Shown here in pieces: positions 22,594 through 29,383 of a stretch of DNA of 33,165 nucleotides. The position numbers and the translations under genes are program-made. How positions within the stretch are numbered: position 1 is the first letter of the stretch; every line of letters begins with the position of its first letter. The stretch comes from a virus. The stretch lies in IMG/VR virus record IMGVR_UViG_3300045999_006056, positions 1 through 33,165 of that record. One strand, written 5' to 3'. The notes below the pieces were generated by a model that worked only from the letters and a program-made list of their open reading frames with translations, searched no databases and had not been told where the DNA came from.

Positions 22594-22767
22594 TTAAGCA
22601 TTTAAAAGGGCTGTAATTTTTATTTTAAATCTTTTCTCAAAAATTGCTTCGGTATACCATGAAGGAGTTGCACCGTTAACAGATACATAAGCCATACATC
22701 CAATACTTTCGTTTAAGATTTTAAAATCTACTAATTCCAATTTGGTTGTTAAATTTAAAGTTGTCAT
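22594..22767 (-). CDS. First early gene, 57 aa
   Basis: ATG at 22767 is 42 bases after the early promoter's -7 box. The protein starts MTTLNLTTKLELVDFKIL and carries SIGCMAYVSVNGATPSWY and a basic C-terminus. No family recognised. As the first gene of the early transcript it should be made in large amounts soon after infection, so a host-takeover role is plausible but unproven. Confidence 0.55.
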   Translation of the reverse strand: MTTLNLTTKLELVDFKILNESIGCMAYVSVNGATPSWYTEAIFEKRFKIKITALLNA

Positions 22768-22808
22768 AATATTTATTTTTTAGTATTTGTTATTGCTTTA
22801 TTGCCCTA

Positions 22809-22837
22809 CAAAGATAATATTAGTTTTGAATATACAA
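22809..22837 (-). promoter_or_regulatory. Early promoter
   Basis: Minus strand: TTG, 18 bases, TATCTTTG, one base short of the usual 19. The start is near 22804, giving a leader of about 37 nt before the ATG at 22767. The spacer and -33 region are covered by the operator at 22820-22855. Confidence 0.8.
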
Positions 22838-22855
22838 AACTAAAATACAAAACTA
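22820..22855. promoter_or_regulatory. Palindromic operator over the early promoter
   Basis: TTAGTTTTG (22820-22828), 6 bases, CAAAACTAA (22835-22843) form a perfect 9-bp inverted repeat. A third CAAAACTAA half-site lies at 22847-22855, 12 bases after the second, as a direct repeat. The palindrome overlaps the -33 element and the spacer, the usual position for a repressor. Confidence 0.65.
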
Positions 22856-22865
22856 AACGAATTAT

Positions 22866-22879
22866 TTTGTATGTGTTTG
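22866..22879. promoter_or_regulatory. 14-bp element shared with 10441-10454
   Basis: The same TTTGTATGTGTTTG as at 10441, here 49 bases upstream of the -7 box of the early promoter. Both copies have the same orientation relative to their promoters. Confidence 0.55.
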
Positions 22880-22912
22880 TTAATCAATAGTCTTAAATTT
22901 TGTAATGCGCAT

Positions 22913-22941
22913 AAAAAAACCCCAATAAATCAATATTGAGG
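22913..22941 (-). terminator. Terminator after the lysis operon
   Basis: Minus strand: CCTCAATA, loop TTGATT, TATTGGGG, then seven T. It follows the stop of the spanin gene by 22 bases and separates the lysis genes from the early promoter. Confidence 0.85.
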
Positions 22942-22962
22942 TGCTTTTATCTTGTTATTATT

Positions 22963-23385
22963 TTATTGCCGATTCATTATTTTATGGAAATAAGCTATAC
23001 CAAAATACATACTTATAAGCAATGGCCACAACCACCAGTAATCGGCCGCATATTGTTTATACCATACCAATTTAGGGCAATTTGTAGGAACTTTTAAGGT
23101 AACTATTTTAGTAAAATATATCGTATCTGATTTACATTTTCCTTGTAAGTAAATTTTACCATACTTTTTTACATATTGAATTTCAATTTTATCTTGAGTG
23201 ATATAAACCGAATCAATATTTTCACTAAATACTGTATCAATTTGAACGGAATCAGTAAAAATTGTATCATGTAAATAAATAGTATATTGGGTTGTGTCTG
23301 TTTTGCAAAACTTCTTTAAAGCTTGGTTCTTTGTATAGCAGCTCGAAAGGAGTAAAATGGATAAAATTATAAGTGTGTTTTTCAT
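22963..23385 (-). CDS. Unimolecular spanin (lipoprotein with C-terminal membrane helix), 140 aa
   Basis: An N-terminal lipoprotein signal (MKNTLIILSILLLSSC) puts a lipid-modified Cys at residue 16. The middle is a beta-prone, Thr/Asp/Ile-rich periplasmic domain (residues 30-105). A hydrophobic helix at about 117-135 (WWLWPLLISMYFGIAYF) precedes a basic tail. A lipid anchor in the outer membrane and an inner-membrane helix at the other end is the architecture of T1 gp11-type u-spanins, which fuse the membranes after endolysin action. It is the last gene of the lysis operon, after holin and endolysin. The family call is from topology. Confidence 0.75.
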   Translation of the reverse strand: MKNTLIILSILLLSSCYTKNQALKKFCKTDTTQYTIYLHDTIFTDSVQIDTVFSENIDSVYITQDKIEIQYVKKYGKIYLQGKCKSDTIYFTKIVTLKVPTNCPKLVWYKQYAADYWWLWPLLISMYFGIAYFHKIMNRQ

Positions 23386-23486
23386 TTTCGTTTTTTATTT
23401 GATTTTAGTCTTTGAATAACACGCCTTTTTAAATTCCAATAACGATTATGGTCTTTGATAATTTCTATAAATTCCTCTTTTGTCAT
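23382..23486 (-). CDS. Micro-ORF, 34 aa
   Basis: ATG at 23486 and a TGA that overlaps the spanin ATG (ATGA). Sequence MTKEEFIEIIKDHNRYW and a basic C-terminus ending NKKRK. No family recognised. It is kept because it tiles exactly with its neighbours through two ATGA overlaps. It may be a coupling peptide or a small lysis regulator. Confidence 0.45.
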   Translation of the reverse strand: MTKEEFIEIIKDHNRYWNLKRRVIQRLKSNKKRK

Positions 23487-23596
23487 TTTCGTTTTTTCTT
23501 ATCTTCTAAAATTAACTTTTTGTCAGCTTCAATTTTTGCGTATTTGTCTTTAATAATTTGAACATTTTTAGCTCTCTCAACATCCACCGAATCCAT
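23483..23596 (-). CDS. Micro-ORF, 37 aa
   Basis: Starts MDSVDVERAKNVQII at 23596, ends with ILEDKKKRK and a TGA overlapping the next ATG. It overlaps the end of the 54-residue gene in a different frame by 20 bases. Highly charged, helical. Function unknown. Confidence 0.45.
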   Translation of the reverse strand: MDSVDVERAKNVQIIKDKYAKIEADKKLILEDKKKRK

Positions 23597-23741
23597 GTTT
23601 ATCGCTTGTTTTAGGTTGTAAATGTTCTAAAATTACATCAATTGCTCGAGTTATTAAAGAAGGTTCTTGTAATGGTATTTCTGCACCACATCTCCAGCGT
23701 TGATGTTCGGATAGTATTTTAGTTGCTTCGCTTATATTCAT
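23577..23741 (-). CDS. Hypothetical protein, 54 aa
   Basis: Starts MNISEATKILSEHQRWRCG at 23741, 13 bases after the endolysin stop. It has a C-terminal KHGFGGC. The phrase EHQRWRCGAEIPLQEP looks like a small conserved phage motif, but I cannot name a family. The stop lies within the following micro-ORF. Confidence 0.5.
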   Translation of the reverse strand: MNISEATKILSEHQRWRCGAEIPLQEPSLITRAIDVILEHLQPKTSDKHGFGGC

Positions 23742-23754
23742 TATGCAAATATAA

Positions 23755-24174
23755 CTATTTTATGTGAATTACCTTTTTTCTATTGCCAACTTTTTTATAA
23801 GAAATATGCACCCAATCAGGACCGGTAATGTCCCCATATTCAAAAATGATTTCATCAAAATCTGTGAAATTTTTTACACACCAATCAAATATTTTTTTGT
23901 TTTCTGTTTTGTTCCCTCCAGTAATATCAATCGCTTCACCCCTTAAATGATTTGAATTAGTTGCGCCTTTAACTAATTTATTTACTTCTGGGCTTCGAAA
24001 AAATGAATTTATTTTGATCGGTTTTCCATACCATTTTCGTAAAGGTTCAAATAACTTTTCGGCAACTAATTGCATAGCTTCCAATTGTGCTTCATTTGGA
24101 ATGTTAGAAACTTTGTTTTTTATAGCCTTTTCGCTGTGCGTGGCTTCTTCAATTGTTATGTGAGTTGATATCAT
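23755..24174 (-). CDS. Endolysin, peptidase M15 (D-Ala-D-Ala carboxypeptidase type), 139 aa
   Basis: The zinc ligands of the M15 family are in SNHLRGEAIDI (H76, D83, residues 74-84) and GPDWVHIS (H123). The fold matches the Peptidase_M15_3 group of small phage endolysins, which cut peptide cross-links in peptidoglycan. No signal peptide is present, so release depends on the holin encoded directly upstream (ATGA overlap). Length is typical for single-domain members. Confidence 0.87.
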   Translation of the reverse strand: MISTHITIEEATHSEKAIKNKVSNIPNEAQLEAMQLVAEKLFEPLRKWYGKPIKINSFFRSPEVNKLVKGATNSNHLRGEAIDITGGNKTENKKIFDWCVKNFTDFDEIIFEYGDITGPDWVHISYKKVGNRKKVIHIK

Positions 24175-24416
24175 TTTTCGTTGTTATTAGTGCCATTCTT
24201 TAACTTAATTACTTGCTCGGCTGTAATGATACCAAGCAGCATAAACACACCGCACAAATCAACTATAAGAAAACTTACTGATGTTGTAATATCTACAAAT
24301 TTATAATGTAAATAAGCAACACAAATCATCAATGCAAATGCTGTTAATTTTCTTGCGCTTGCACCCTCTTTAGAGTTGTCAAAACTTGCACCAATGTAAT
24401 CAAATATTTTTTTCAT
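24171..24416 (-). CDS. Putative holin, 81 aa
   Basis: Two membrane segments, at about residues 27-44 (AFALMICVAYLHYKFVD) and 47-69 (VSFLIVDLCGVFMLLGIITA), are separated by a short loop; the N-terminus and the charged C-tail (KLKNGTNNNEK) flank them. Size and topology suit a class II holin. The gene lies immediately before the endolysin and overlaps it, as expected of a lysis cassette. Confidence 0.7.
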   Translation of the reverse strand: MKKIFDYIGASFDNSKEGASARKLTAFALMICVAYLHYKFVDITTSVSFLIVDLCGVFMLLGIITAEQVIKLKNGTNNNEK

Positions 24417-24684
24417 CGTCTTTTAGTTTTTCGATTAACATGTTTAAAGCAGTATTCATATTGGTTTCTTGATTTGCTGCCTTATGAACCATTTTACTAA
24501 GGTGTTCTACTTCTTTTTTCATGGATTCGATTTCAGTAATTAAATGTTCGAATTTTATTGAAAAAATATCTTCAACTTTTTGAATTCTCTTTTCGTGATT
24601 TTGAACCATTTTAAAAAAGTAAATAGCCACGCCAACCAGTGCAGAAATTGCAAGGTTAAATATTGGTTGTAACTCAACTGTCAT
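24400..24684 (-). CDS. XhlA-like membrane coiled-coil protein, 94 aa
   Basis: One N-terminal membrane helix (about residues 7-25, IFNLAISALVGVAIYFF) is followed by a long coiled coil with ITEIESMKKEVEHLSKMV. This helix-plus-coiled-coil arrangement is that of XhlA/hemolysin-type lysis accessory proteins, which work with the holin. It overlaps the holin gene by 17 bases. Strictly a topological call. Confidence 0.6.
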   Translation of the reverse strand: MTVELQPIFNLAISALVGVAIYFFKMVQNHEKRIQKVEDIFSIKFEHLITEIESMKKEVEHLSKMVHKAANQETNMNTALNMLIEKLKDDEKNI

Positions 24685-24977
24685 AATGCAAATTTGTGTT
24701 TAGGATTAGCAGGAACAAAACCATCAAATTCAAAAATTGATTCATCAAAATCATCAGGAACTAAAAGGTTTGCATGTTCAAAGCCAGCCATTAGAGCTGG
24801 TGTAATAATTTCACGGTTTTCATTTAGCACTGGAGGTACTAACATTAAATCACCAATGTAGTGACCAAACATTTCACCATTTCCAAACTCAATTTCACCA
24901 TTGTATTCGGGCAAAACTTTTTGAATATCTGAAATTAATTCGTCTTTTGTAGATGCCTTTAAATATATTATTTTCAT
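24681..24977 (-). CDS. Hypothetical structural-region protein, 98 aa
   Basis: Starts MKIIYLKASTKDELISDI, with later GEMFGHYIGDLMLVPPVL and LVPDDFDESIFEFDG. Acidic and soluble. The pattern resembles small proteins next to tail-fibre-like genes that may assist fibre assembly, but no family is recognised. The ATGA overlap with the next gene shows co-translation. Confidence 0.5.
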   Translation of the reverse strand: MKIIYLKASTKDELISDIQKVLPEYNGEIEFGNGEMFGHYIGDLMLVPPVLNENREIITPALMAGFEHANLLVPDDFDESIFEFDGFVPANPKHKFAL

Positions 24978-24981
24978 AGAA

Positions 24982-26334
24982 TTACGTTGTTAAAGCTATT
25001 AATTGAGATGATGTCAATGCCCCCAAAACATCGAACTGCTTAAATTTAACTAAGAATCCTGCGCCACAAGACATTCTTGTTTTAGTAAATGATGAATTAA
25101 ATGCAGTTGCAGAACTAGCAACCAATACTCCATTTAAATAAACTGTAACTCCAGCTGCTCCAAATCTAATTGCTATTTTACCACTAGTATTTGCATTTTG
25201 ATAATCTATTAATGTGGTTCCAATATTTCTGAAAAGTATCCTAAGCGGATTAGCTGCTGTATTAGTCGTTAACCCAACCCATGCGTTAAAAGTTGTATCA
25301 GTAATGCTTAAATCAGGATTTCCTGTTGAAGTTGATTCTGTTACTTGAGTCAAATCAATAAATAACGTTCCTTCCGTTACTGCTGAAATTACTGAACTTG
25401 CATCATCAAAAATTCTAGTAACTGAAGTGGTTGTTGTAATTATTGGACTTGTTGCATAGTTTCCTATTTCTGCTCCAAAATACGCTAACCTAAAACCATT
25501 TGAACCAACTAAGGCATTTGCTGTTGAGTTATCTGCATCACTTGCTCCAACAACTGCATAGGGTGTTGCTCCAGCTATTGCTCCAGTAATTGAAATAGTA
25601 TAATAACCGTTTGATTCTGAAATAATTTTAGCTGTAATTCCTGACAATACAGTTCCAATTACTCCAGTTGAAACATTAAACCATGCTAAAGGAGAAAACC
25701 CCGATCTAATTCCACCTAAATAAACCCAATTTTTGCCAGCTGCTTTTACCTTTGCCGAATAGGTAACAACAACTGCAACATTTACTCCTGAAGCCAAAGC
25801 TAAATATGCTTGGCCTGACAAAACATTACCAGTCGATGTATAAATTAAATATGAACTATAGCCATTAAGTAAATCATTTGCAATTGCTGTATTAATTACT
25901 CCTTGATATACGCTCCATAAACTAGGATTTGCTGACTGTATTGCATAGTTTGTTCGTTGCGGTTCTAGCAAAATACTTGGGCAACCACCTCCGCTAGGAT
26001 ATTCAATTCTTGGAACTCCAGTTGCCATACTTTCAAGTACTCCAACCGAATTAGTTCTATTAGCCACACTAGCCCTAGTAAAAGTTAAATCACTTCCTTT
26101 TAAAGCATAAATTTTACCTGACTTTACACCATTAGGCGTTACAATTAACGATGCAGAATCGTAAATGCCTTTACTTACTAAATCTTGCACATTAGTATTT
26201 AGGCATGATTCCGCTTCAAATGTTCCTCCATCAGCAAATACACGTGATTTGAATGAAGCAACAATCTGAGCCACTAAACTGAAAATAGGAAATACTCCTT
26301 TATTTAATATGTATCTATGGTCAAAATACCACAT
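24982..26334 (-). CDS. LamG/fibre-like appendage protein, 450 aa
   Basis: The N-terminus carries FKSRVFADGGTFEAESCL, then a conserved block FTRASVANRTNS ... ATGVPRIEYP ... PSILLEPQRTN at about residues 85-130, a signature of phage appendage and tail-fibre proteins in Bacteroidetes. The rest (residues 130-440) is a repeated Ser/Thr/Ala/Gly-rich beta pattern suited to a carbohydrate-binding or concanavalin-like domain. It is probably a virion receptor-binding or capsid-appendage protein. It is encoded with the head and connector genes rather than the tail genes, so its virion location is uncertain. Confidence 0.65.
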   Translation of the reverse strand: MWYFDHRYILNKGVFPIFSLVAQIVASFKSRVFADGGTFEAESCLNTNVQDLVSKGIYDSASLIVTPNGVKSGKIYALKGSDLTFTRASVANRTNSVGVLESMATGVPRIEYPSGGGCPSILLEPQRTNYAIQSANPSLWSVYQGVINTAIANDLLNGYSSYLIYTSTGNVLSGQAYLALASGVNVAVVVTYSAKVKAAGKNWVYLGGIRSGFSPLAWFNVSTGVIGTVLSGITAKIISESNGYYTISITGAIAGATPYAVVGASDADNSTANALVGSNGFRLAYFGAEIGNYATSPIITTTTSVTRIFDDASSVISAVTEGTLFIDLTQVTESTSTGNPDLSITDTTFNAWVGLTTNTAANPLRILFRNIGTTLIDYQNANTSGKIAIRFGAAGVTVYLNGVLVASSATAFNSSFTKTRMSCGAGFLVKFKQFDVLGALTSSQLIALTT

Positions 26335-26336
26335 AT

Positions 26337-26579
26337 CTAAGCAGTTGGAGCGTTTACAATATAACTTACAACGCCAGTACCGCTAACAGTTACCTTATTT
26401 GCATTTGAAACATCTAATGGCAACATTTGCCCGCTTAAAAGTGTTGCAGTATCTCCACCATTTACCACGAATGACAAATTTGCTGAGGTGCTGTTTATTA
26501 AAGCCAAACCGTTAGTTGATTGAGCTGTTAGGGCTACTTGTGAGCCTGTTAATGTTTGTGTTTTAGTTATGCTTGGCAT
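26337..26579 (-). CDS. Small structural protein, 80 aa
   Basis: Starts MPSITKTQTLTGSQVALT. Thr/Ser/Val/Asn-rich beta pattern throughout, no charged clusters, ends VSYIVNAPTA. It lies 4 bases after the 163-residue gene and 2 bases before the appendage gene. The composition and place suit a head decoration or adaptor protein, but the assignment is inferential. Confidence 0.5.
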   Translation of the reverse strand: MPSITKTQTLTGSQVALTAQSTNGLALINSTSANLSFVVNGGDTATLLSGQMLPLDVSNANKVTVSGTGVVSYIVNAPTA

Positions 26580-26583
26580 CTTA

Positions 26584-27075
26584 TTAAACTGCTCGTATTC
26601 CGAAACGGTTTCGAGGCTTTTTTATTGGTGAAACTTTAGTGTAATTTATGGTGTCAAATGTATAGTTTTTTAACTCTAACTCATTCAACATTCTTGTTAA
26701 GTAAACTTGTGAGTCATGTTCAATATTATTGATTAATTCGCCACGAGCTTTATCGCTAATTTGCGAGGTTGTATCATCGTTAATTGAAACTAATCCAAAT
26801 TGAGTAATATTGCGGCCGTGCCAAGTAAAAAAACGAATGTACGCAAAATAACTCCAAACTTGTTTGAAATAATTGTTATAAAATGCTTTTAATTCAGTAT
26901 TCCCACCACCAGTCAAACTTAATGCAACTAAAGCATTAATCAAAGTTTGCGGCACTATTTCAGTAAATCCAATGTCAATCGTTTTTTGAATATGTGGATT
27001 AATTAAACGATCTTCAATATTAGTTGTAAATTGTTCAACTATTGCAGCTAATTCTGTTTTGCTAAGCGTTGGCAT
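26584..27075 (-). CDS. DUF6712-like connector protein, 163 aa
   Basis: Helix-rich sequence starting MPTLSKTELAAIVEQFT, containing YFKQVWSYFAYIRFFTWHGRN and GLVSINDDTTSQISDKARG, with a basic tail (KKPRNRFGIRAV). The pattern resembles the DUF6712 family seen next to portal genes in Bacteroidetes phages, probably a head-tail connector. It overlaps the portal gene end by 14 bases, and the gene order supports the role. Confidence 0.6.
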   Translation of the reverse strand: MPTLSKTELAAIVEQFTTNIEDRLINPHIQKTIDIGFTEIVPQTLINALVALSLTGGGNTELKAFYNNYFKQVWSYFAYIRFFTWHGRNITQFGLVSINDDTTSQISDKARGELINNIEHDSQVYLTRMLNELELKNYTFDTINYTKVSPIKKPRNRFGIRAV

Positions 27076-28393
27076 TTGGTACTCCTTTCATTCCTGTTAA
27101 TCCTACTAATCCTCTTATTTCTTCTTCGCTTAAACTTTCTAAAACTTTGTTTGCAACAAGTGGCGAAAGTGAATTTAATGAATTAATTAATAATTCTTGT
27201 GAGCTTGATGTTTTTGTTTCTTGTGGAGCGTAACCGCCTAACTGTCTCAACTCATCTGTAGTTAAACTTGCAAGTACTTCTGTTGGCAAATAATCGTAAA
27301 TATTTAATTGTTTAATCGACCAATCAACACCAGGAAATAAAATATTAAAGGATTCAATAATTAGTTGCTGTCTTGACTTTACAATTAGCATAAACATTTT
27401 TAAACTATTGTAAATTGCTTGCGCATTTCCTAAAACATTTGCAGCTTCCAACCCAATTAATACTGGTGGTACTGAAAAATGACGACATACACAATTAGCA
27501 ACCCTAATACGCGCTTTTTCAACACCGTCTAACATTTCAGCTAGTGGAAACACAACGATTTGCGGCATTGCGTCCTTTGTTTGCCCTTCTAAAAGTATAA
27601 CCGAGCTTGCCTCATCTCCTACAAATTTACCGATTGTATCATCTAAGTAATCGCTTTCAGTTTTTCCATTCTCGTCTTGTGTTTGGTCATCTGTTTTTCC
27701 TGCCATTGATATCGCAACATTGGGTTTAAACCCTTTTGTTATGTTGCGTTTTTCAAGCCTTTGCAAACTTGCATCACTTATAATATCTTCTAACCCGCTG
27801 TTGCTATCTGGAATCGGATAAATATCGCCAAAATCAAACTCTTTTGCCTTAAACGGATAGTAAATTGTTCCCACCTGTTCACCATATTGGATAAGCTCGT
27901 TTTTAACTTGTTTAGCTCTTTCTTGTGGTGTTGAGTGTGGGTTAAATTCTTTTAGTATTTTGTCCTCGCCTTTTAAGTAATCTGCTTCGCCCATTCTCGG
28001 GTTATAACGAATTTCACCGTTTGTATTTTTGCGAACTTCTTTTAAACCTACTTTATAAATACTCGCTACATTACCGCTTATATCACATAGAACTTTTAAA
28101 ACAAATCCTTCAAAAATTGCAACTGGATGCGCTATTTCTTCTAAAAACTGATTGCCGTTTTGAGTGGCGTTTATTCTGTATTTTTTTGCAACTTCTTCTA
28201 TAAATCCTTCGCCTTGAATAAATGAAGCTGTACGACTTACACAAGCTGTCGCAGTTCCTGAATCATTAATTGAACGCAATAATACATTTGGCAAATTATC
28301 CTTTTCGCCATAAATAAATCGCTTATAACCTGTTCTTTGTTTGGTTATTTCAGCGACTTTATTTTGTATGATTCTAAAAAATGATTTTTTCAT
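27062..28393 (-). CDS. Portal protein
   Basis: A 443-residue protein with the layout of siphovirus portals: a basic N-terminal helix, RTGYKRFIYGEKDNLPNVL, an internal block with EEVAKKYRINATQNGNQFL, a helical stem region with MLDGVEKARIRVANCVCRH, and a C-terminal helical crown with TKTSSSQELLINSLNSL. The position between the capsid module and connector, and the length, fit a portal ring through which DNA enters and leaves. No single invariant motif exists for the family; the call is from overall pattern and context. Confidence 0.75.
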   Translation of the reverse strand: MKKSFFRIIQNKVAEITKQRTGYKRFIYGEKDNLPNVLLRSINDSGTATACVSRTASFIQGEGFIEEVAKKYRINATQNGNQFLEEIAHPVAIFEGFVLKVLCDISGNVASIYKVGLKEVRKNTNGEIRYNPRMGEADYLKGEDKILKEFNPHSTPQERAKQVKNELIQYGEQVGTIYYPFKAKEFDFGDIYPIPDSNSGLEDIISDASLQRLEKRNITKGFKPNVAISMAGKTDDQTQDENGKTESDYLDDTIGKFVGDEASSVILLEGQTKDAMPQIVVFPLAEMLDGVEKARIRVANCVCRHFSVPPVLIGLEAANVLGNAQAIYNSLKMFMLIVKSRQQLIIESFNILFPGVDWSIKQLNIYDYLPTEVLASLTTDELRQLGGYAPQETKTSSSQELLINSLNSLSPLVANKVLESLSEEEIRGLVGLTGMKGVPNANA

Positions 28394-28397
28394 AAAT

Positions 28398-28715
28398 TTA
28401 AACTAATTCTACTAATTCCATAAGTGTAGGAATATCTAAAATCAAAGATATATTTTCGTTTAAATCTTCGCTTTTAATTGGGGACATTCTGCCAGCTAAA
28501 TGAATTTCAGTATCTTCAAAACCTGCTTTAAATTTATATGTTTTTTCGCCTTCGTTAGGCTCTGTTTTCTTTGCCATTTTATTGAAATAATTAAACACTT
28601 TTACTTTGTCAGACCAGCAAGTTTGACACGGTTTATTTAAAGTGAGTTGCTCGTATTCTGCGAACAACTCACTCCAATTATTTATTTGATAAATGCTATT
28701 GCCTAGGTGAAGCAT
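28398..28715 (-). CDS. Hypothetical CxxC protein, 105 aa
   Basis: Starts MLHLGNSIYQINNW at 28715, overlapping the 201-residue gene by 13 bases. It contains a CQTC pair (about residues 30-33), then a basic-acidic linker MAKKTEPNEGEKTYKF, and an acidic end. The CxxC pair could bind a metal, but no family is recognised. Located just upstream of the portal, so probably a head or assembly protein. Confidence 0.5.
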   Translation of the reverse strand: MLHLGNSIYQINNWSELFAEYEQLTLNKPCQTCWSDKVKVFNYFNKMAKKTEPNEGEKTYKFKAGFEDTEIHLAGRMSPIKSEDLNENISLILDIPTLMELVELV

Positions 28716-29308
28716 AAAGCATCTAATTCAGCAATTGTAGTAGCCAATGCTACTGCTGGTTTATATGCTTTTGGCGCGCTCCAGAACTCGCCTTCCATTG
28801 GTACTTCTACCCATGAATCAGCATCAAATGTAACGCCTTCCATTCCTTTGGCCGCTAAACATTTTAAACCTCTCTCATCGTCAAAATCTCCACCGATGTA
28901 AGGGTTTATGTCAATTCCTAAAGTCTTTACTTGACCGTACAAATTTACATAAATTACAAACATTCTTTTTGATGAAATTAACAACTCTAAGTTGTTTACA
29001 TCTGCTTGCAATTCTGGGTATAATACCAATTTTGCACTATGTTTGTATTTTGGGTAAACTCCTTTTTGTGGTATTGATTCCCAGGTAATTTCGTGTTGCT
29101 CTTTTTTACCTCCGAACTTGGCTAATTTCTTGCCACTTGTTAGCGTAAAAGTAGTGATTGCGCCTGCTGTTAATGCTAAGGTTGCAATGTCAGGTCTGAA
29201 CCCAATATAAACAACTCCATCAATACCGCCAACCTTATTTAACCCACCACAACTAGCGACAAAATTCGCTGCTAAAAGTTGGTTACATCTATTTGAACTT
29301 GATGCCAT
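28703..29308 (-). CDS. Probable tail tube or head structural protein, 201 aa
   Basis: Starts MASSSNRCNQLLAANFV at 29308. The middle has beta-strand phrases such as GVVYIGFRPDIATLALTAG, ITTFTLTSGKKLAKFGG and RMFVIYVNLYGQVKTLGI, and a late W-rich loop (DSWVEVPMEGEFWS). It follows the capsid gene and a terminator, so it may be expressed at a lower level than capsid. The fold could be a tail tube or minor head protein; the sequence alone does not decide. Confidence 0.45.
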   Translation of the reverse strand: MASSSNRCNQLLAANFVASCGGLNKVGGIDGVVYIGFRPDIATLALTAGAITTFTLTSGKKLAKFGGKKEQHEITWESIPQKGVYPKYKHSAKLVLYPELQADVNNLELLISSKRMFVIYVNLYGQVKTLGIDINPYIGGDFDDERGLKCLAAKGMEGVTFDADSWVEVPMEGEFWSAPKAYKPAVALATTIAELDALCFT

Positions 29309-29326
29309 AATTTTTTTATTTTTTGT

Positions 29327-29355
29327 TTAAAAAAAAAGTGGTGTTTTTGCACCAC
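29327..29355 (-). terminator. Partial terminator after the capsid gene
   Basis: Minus strand: GTGGTG, loop CAAAAA, CACCAC, then about ten T/A bases starting with TTTTTTTTT. It lies 29 bases after the stop of the capsid gene and before the 201-residue gene, so it should reduce downstream transcription and keep capsid mRNA in excess. Confidence 0.8.
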
Positions 29356-29383
29356 CTTTTTAAGTTAATTATTTATTGAATTA

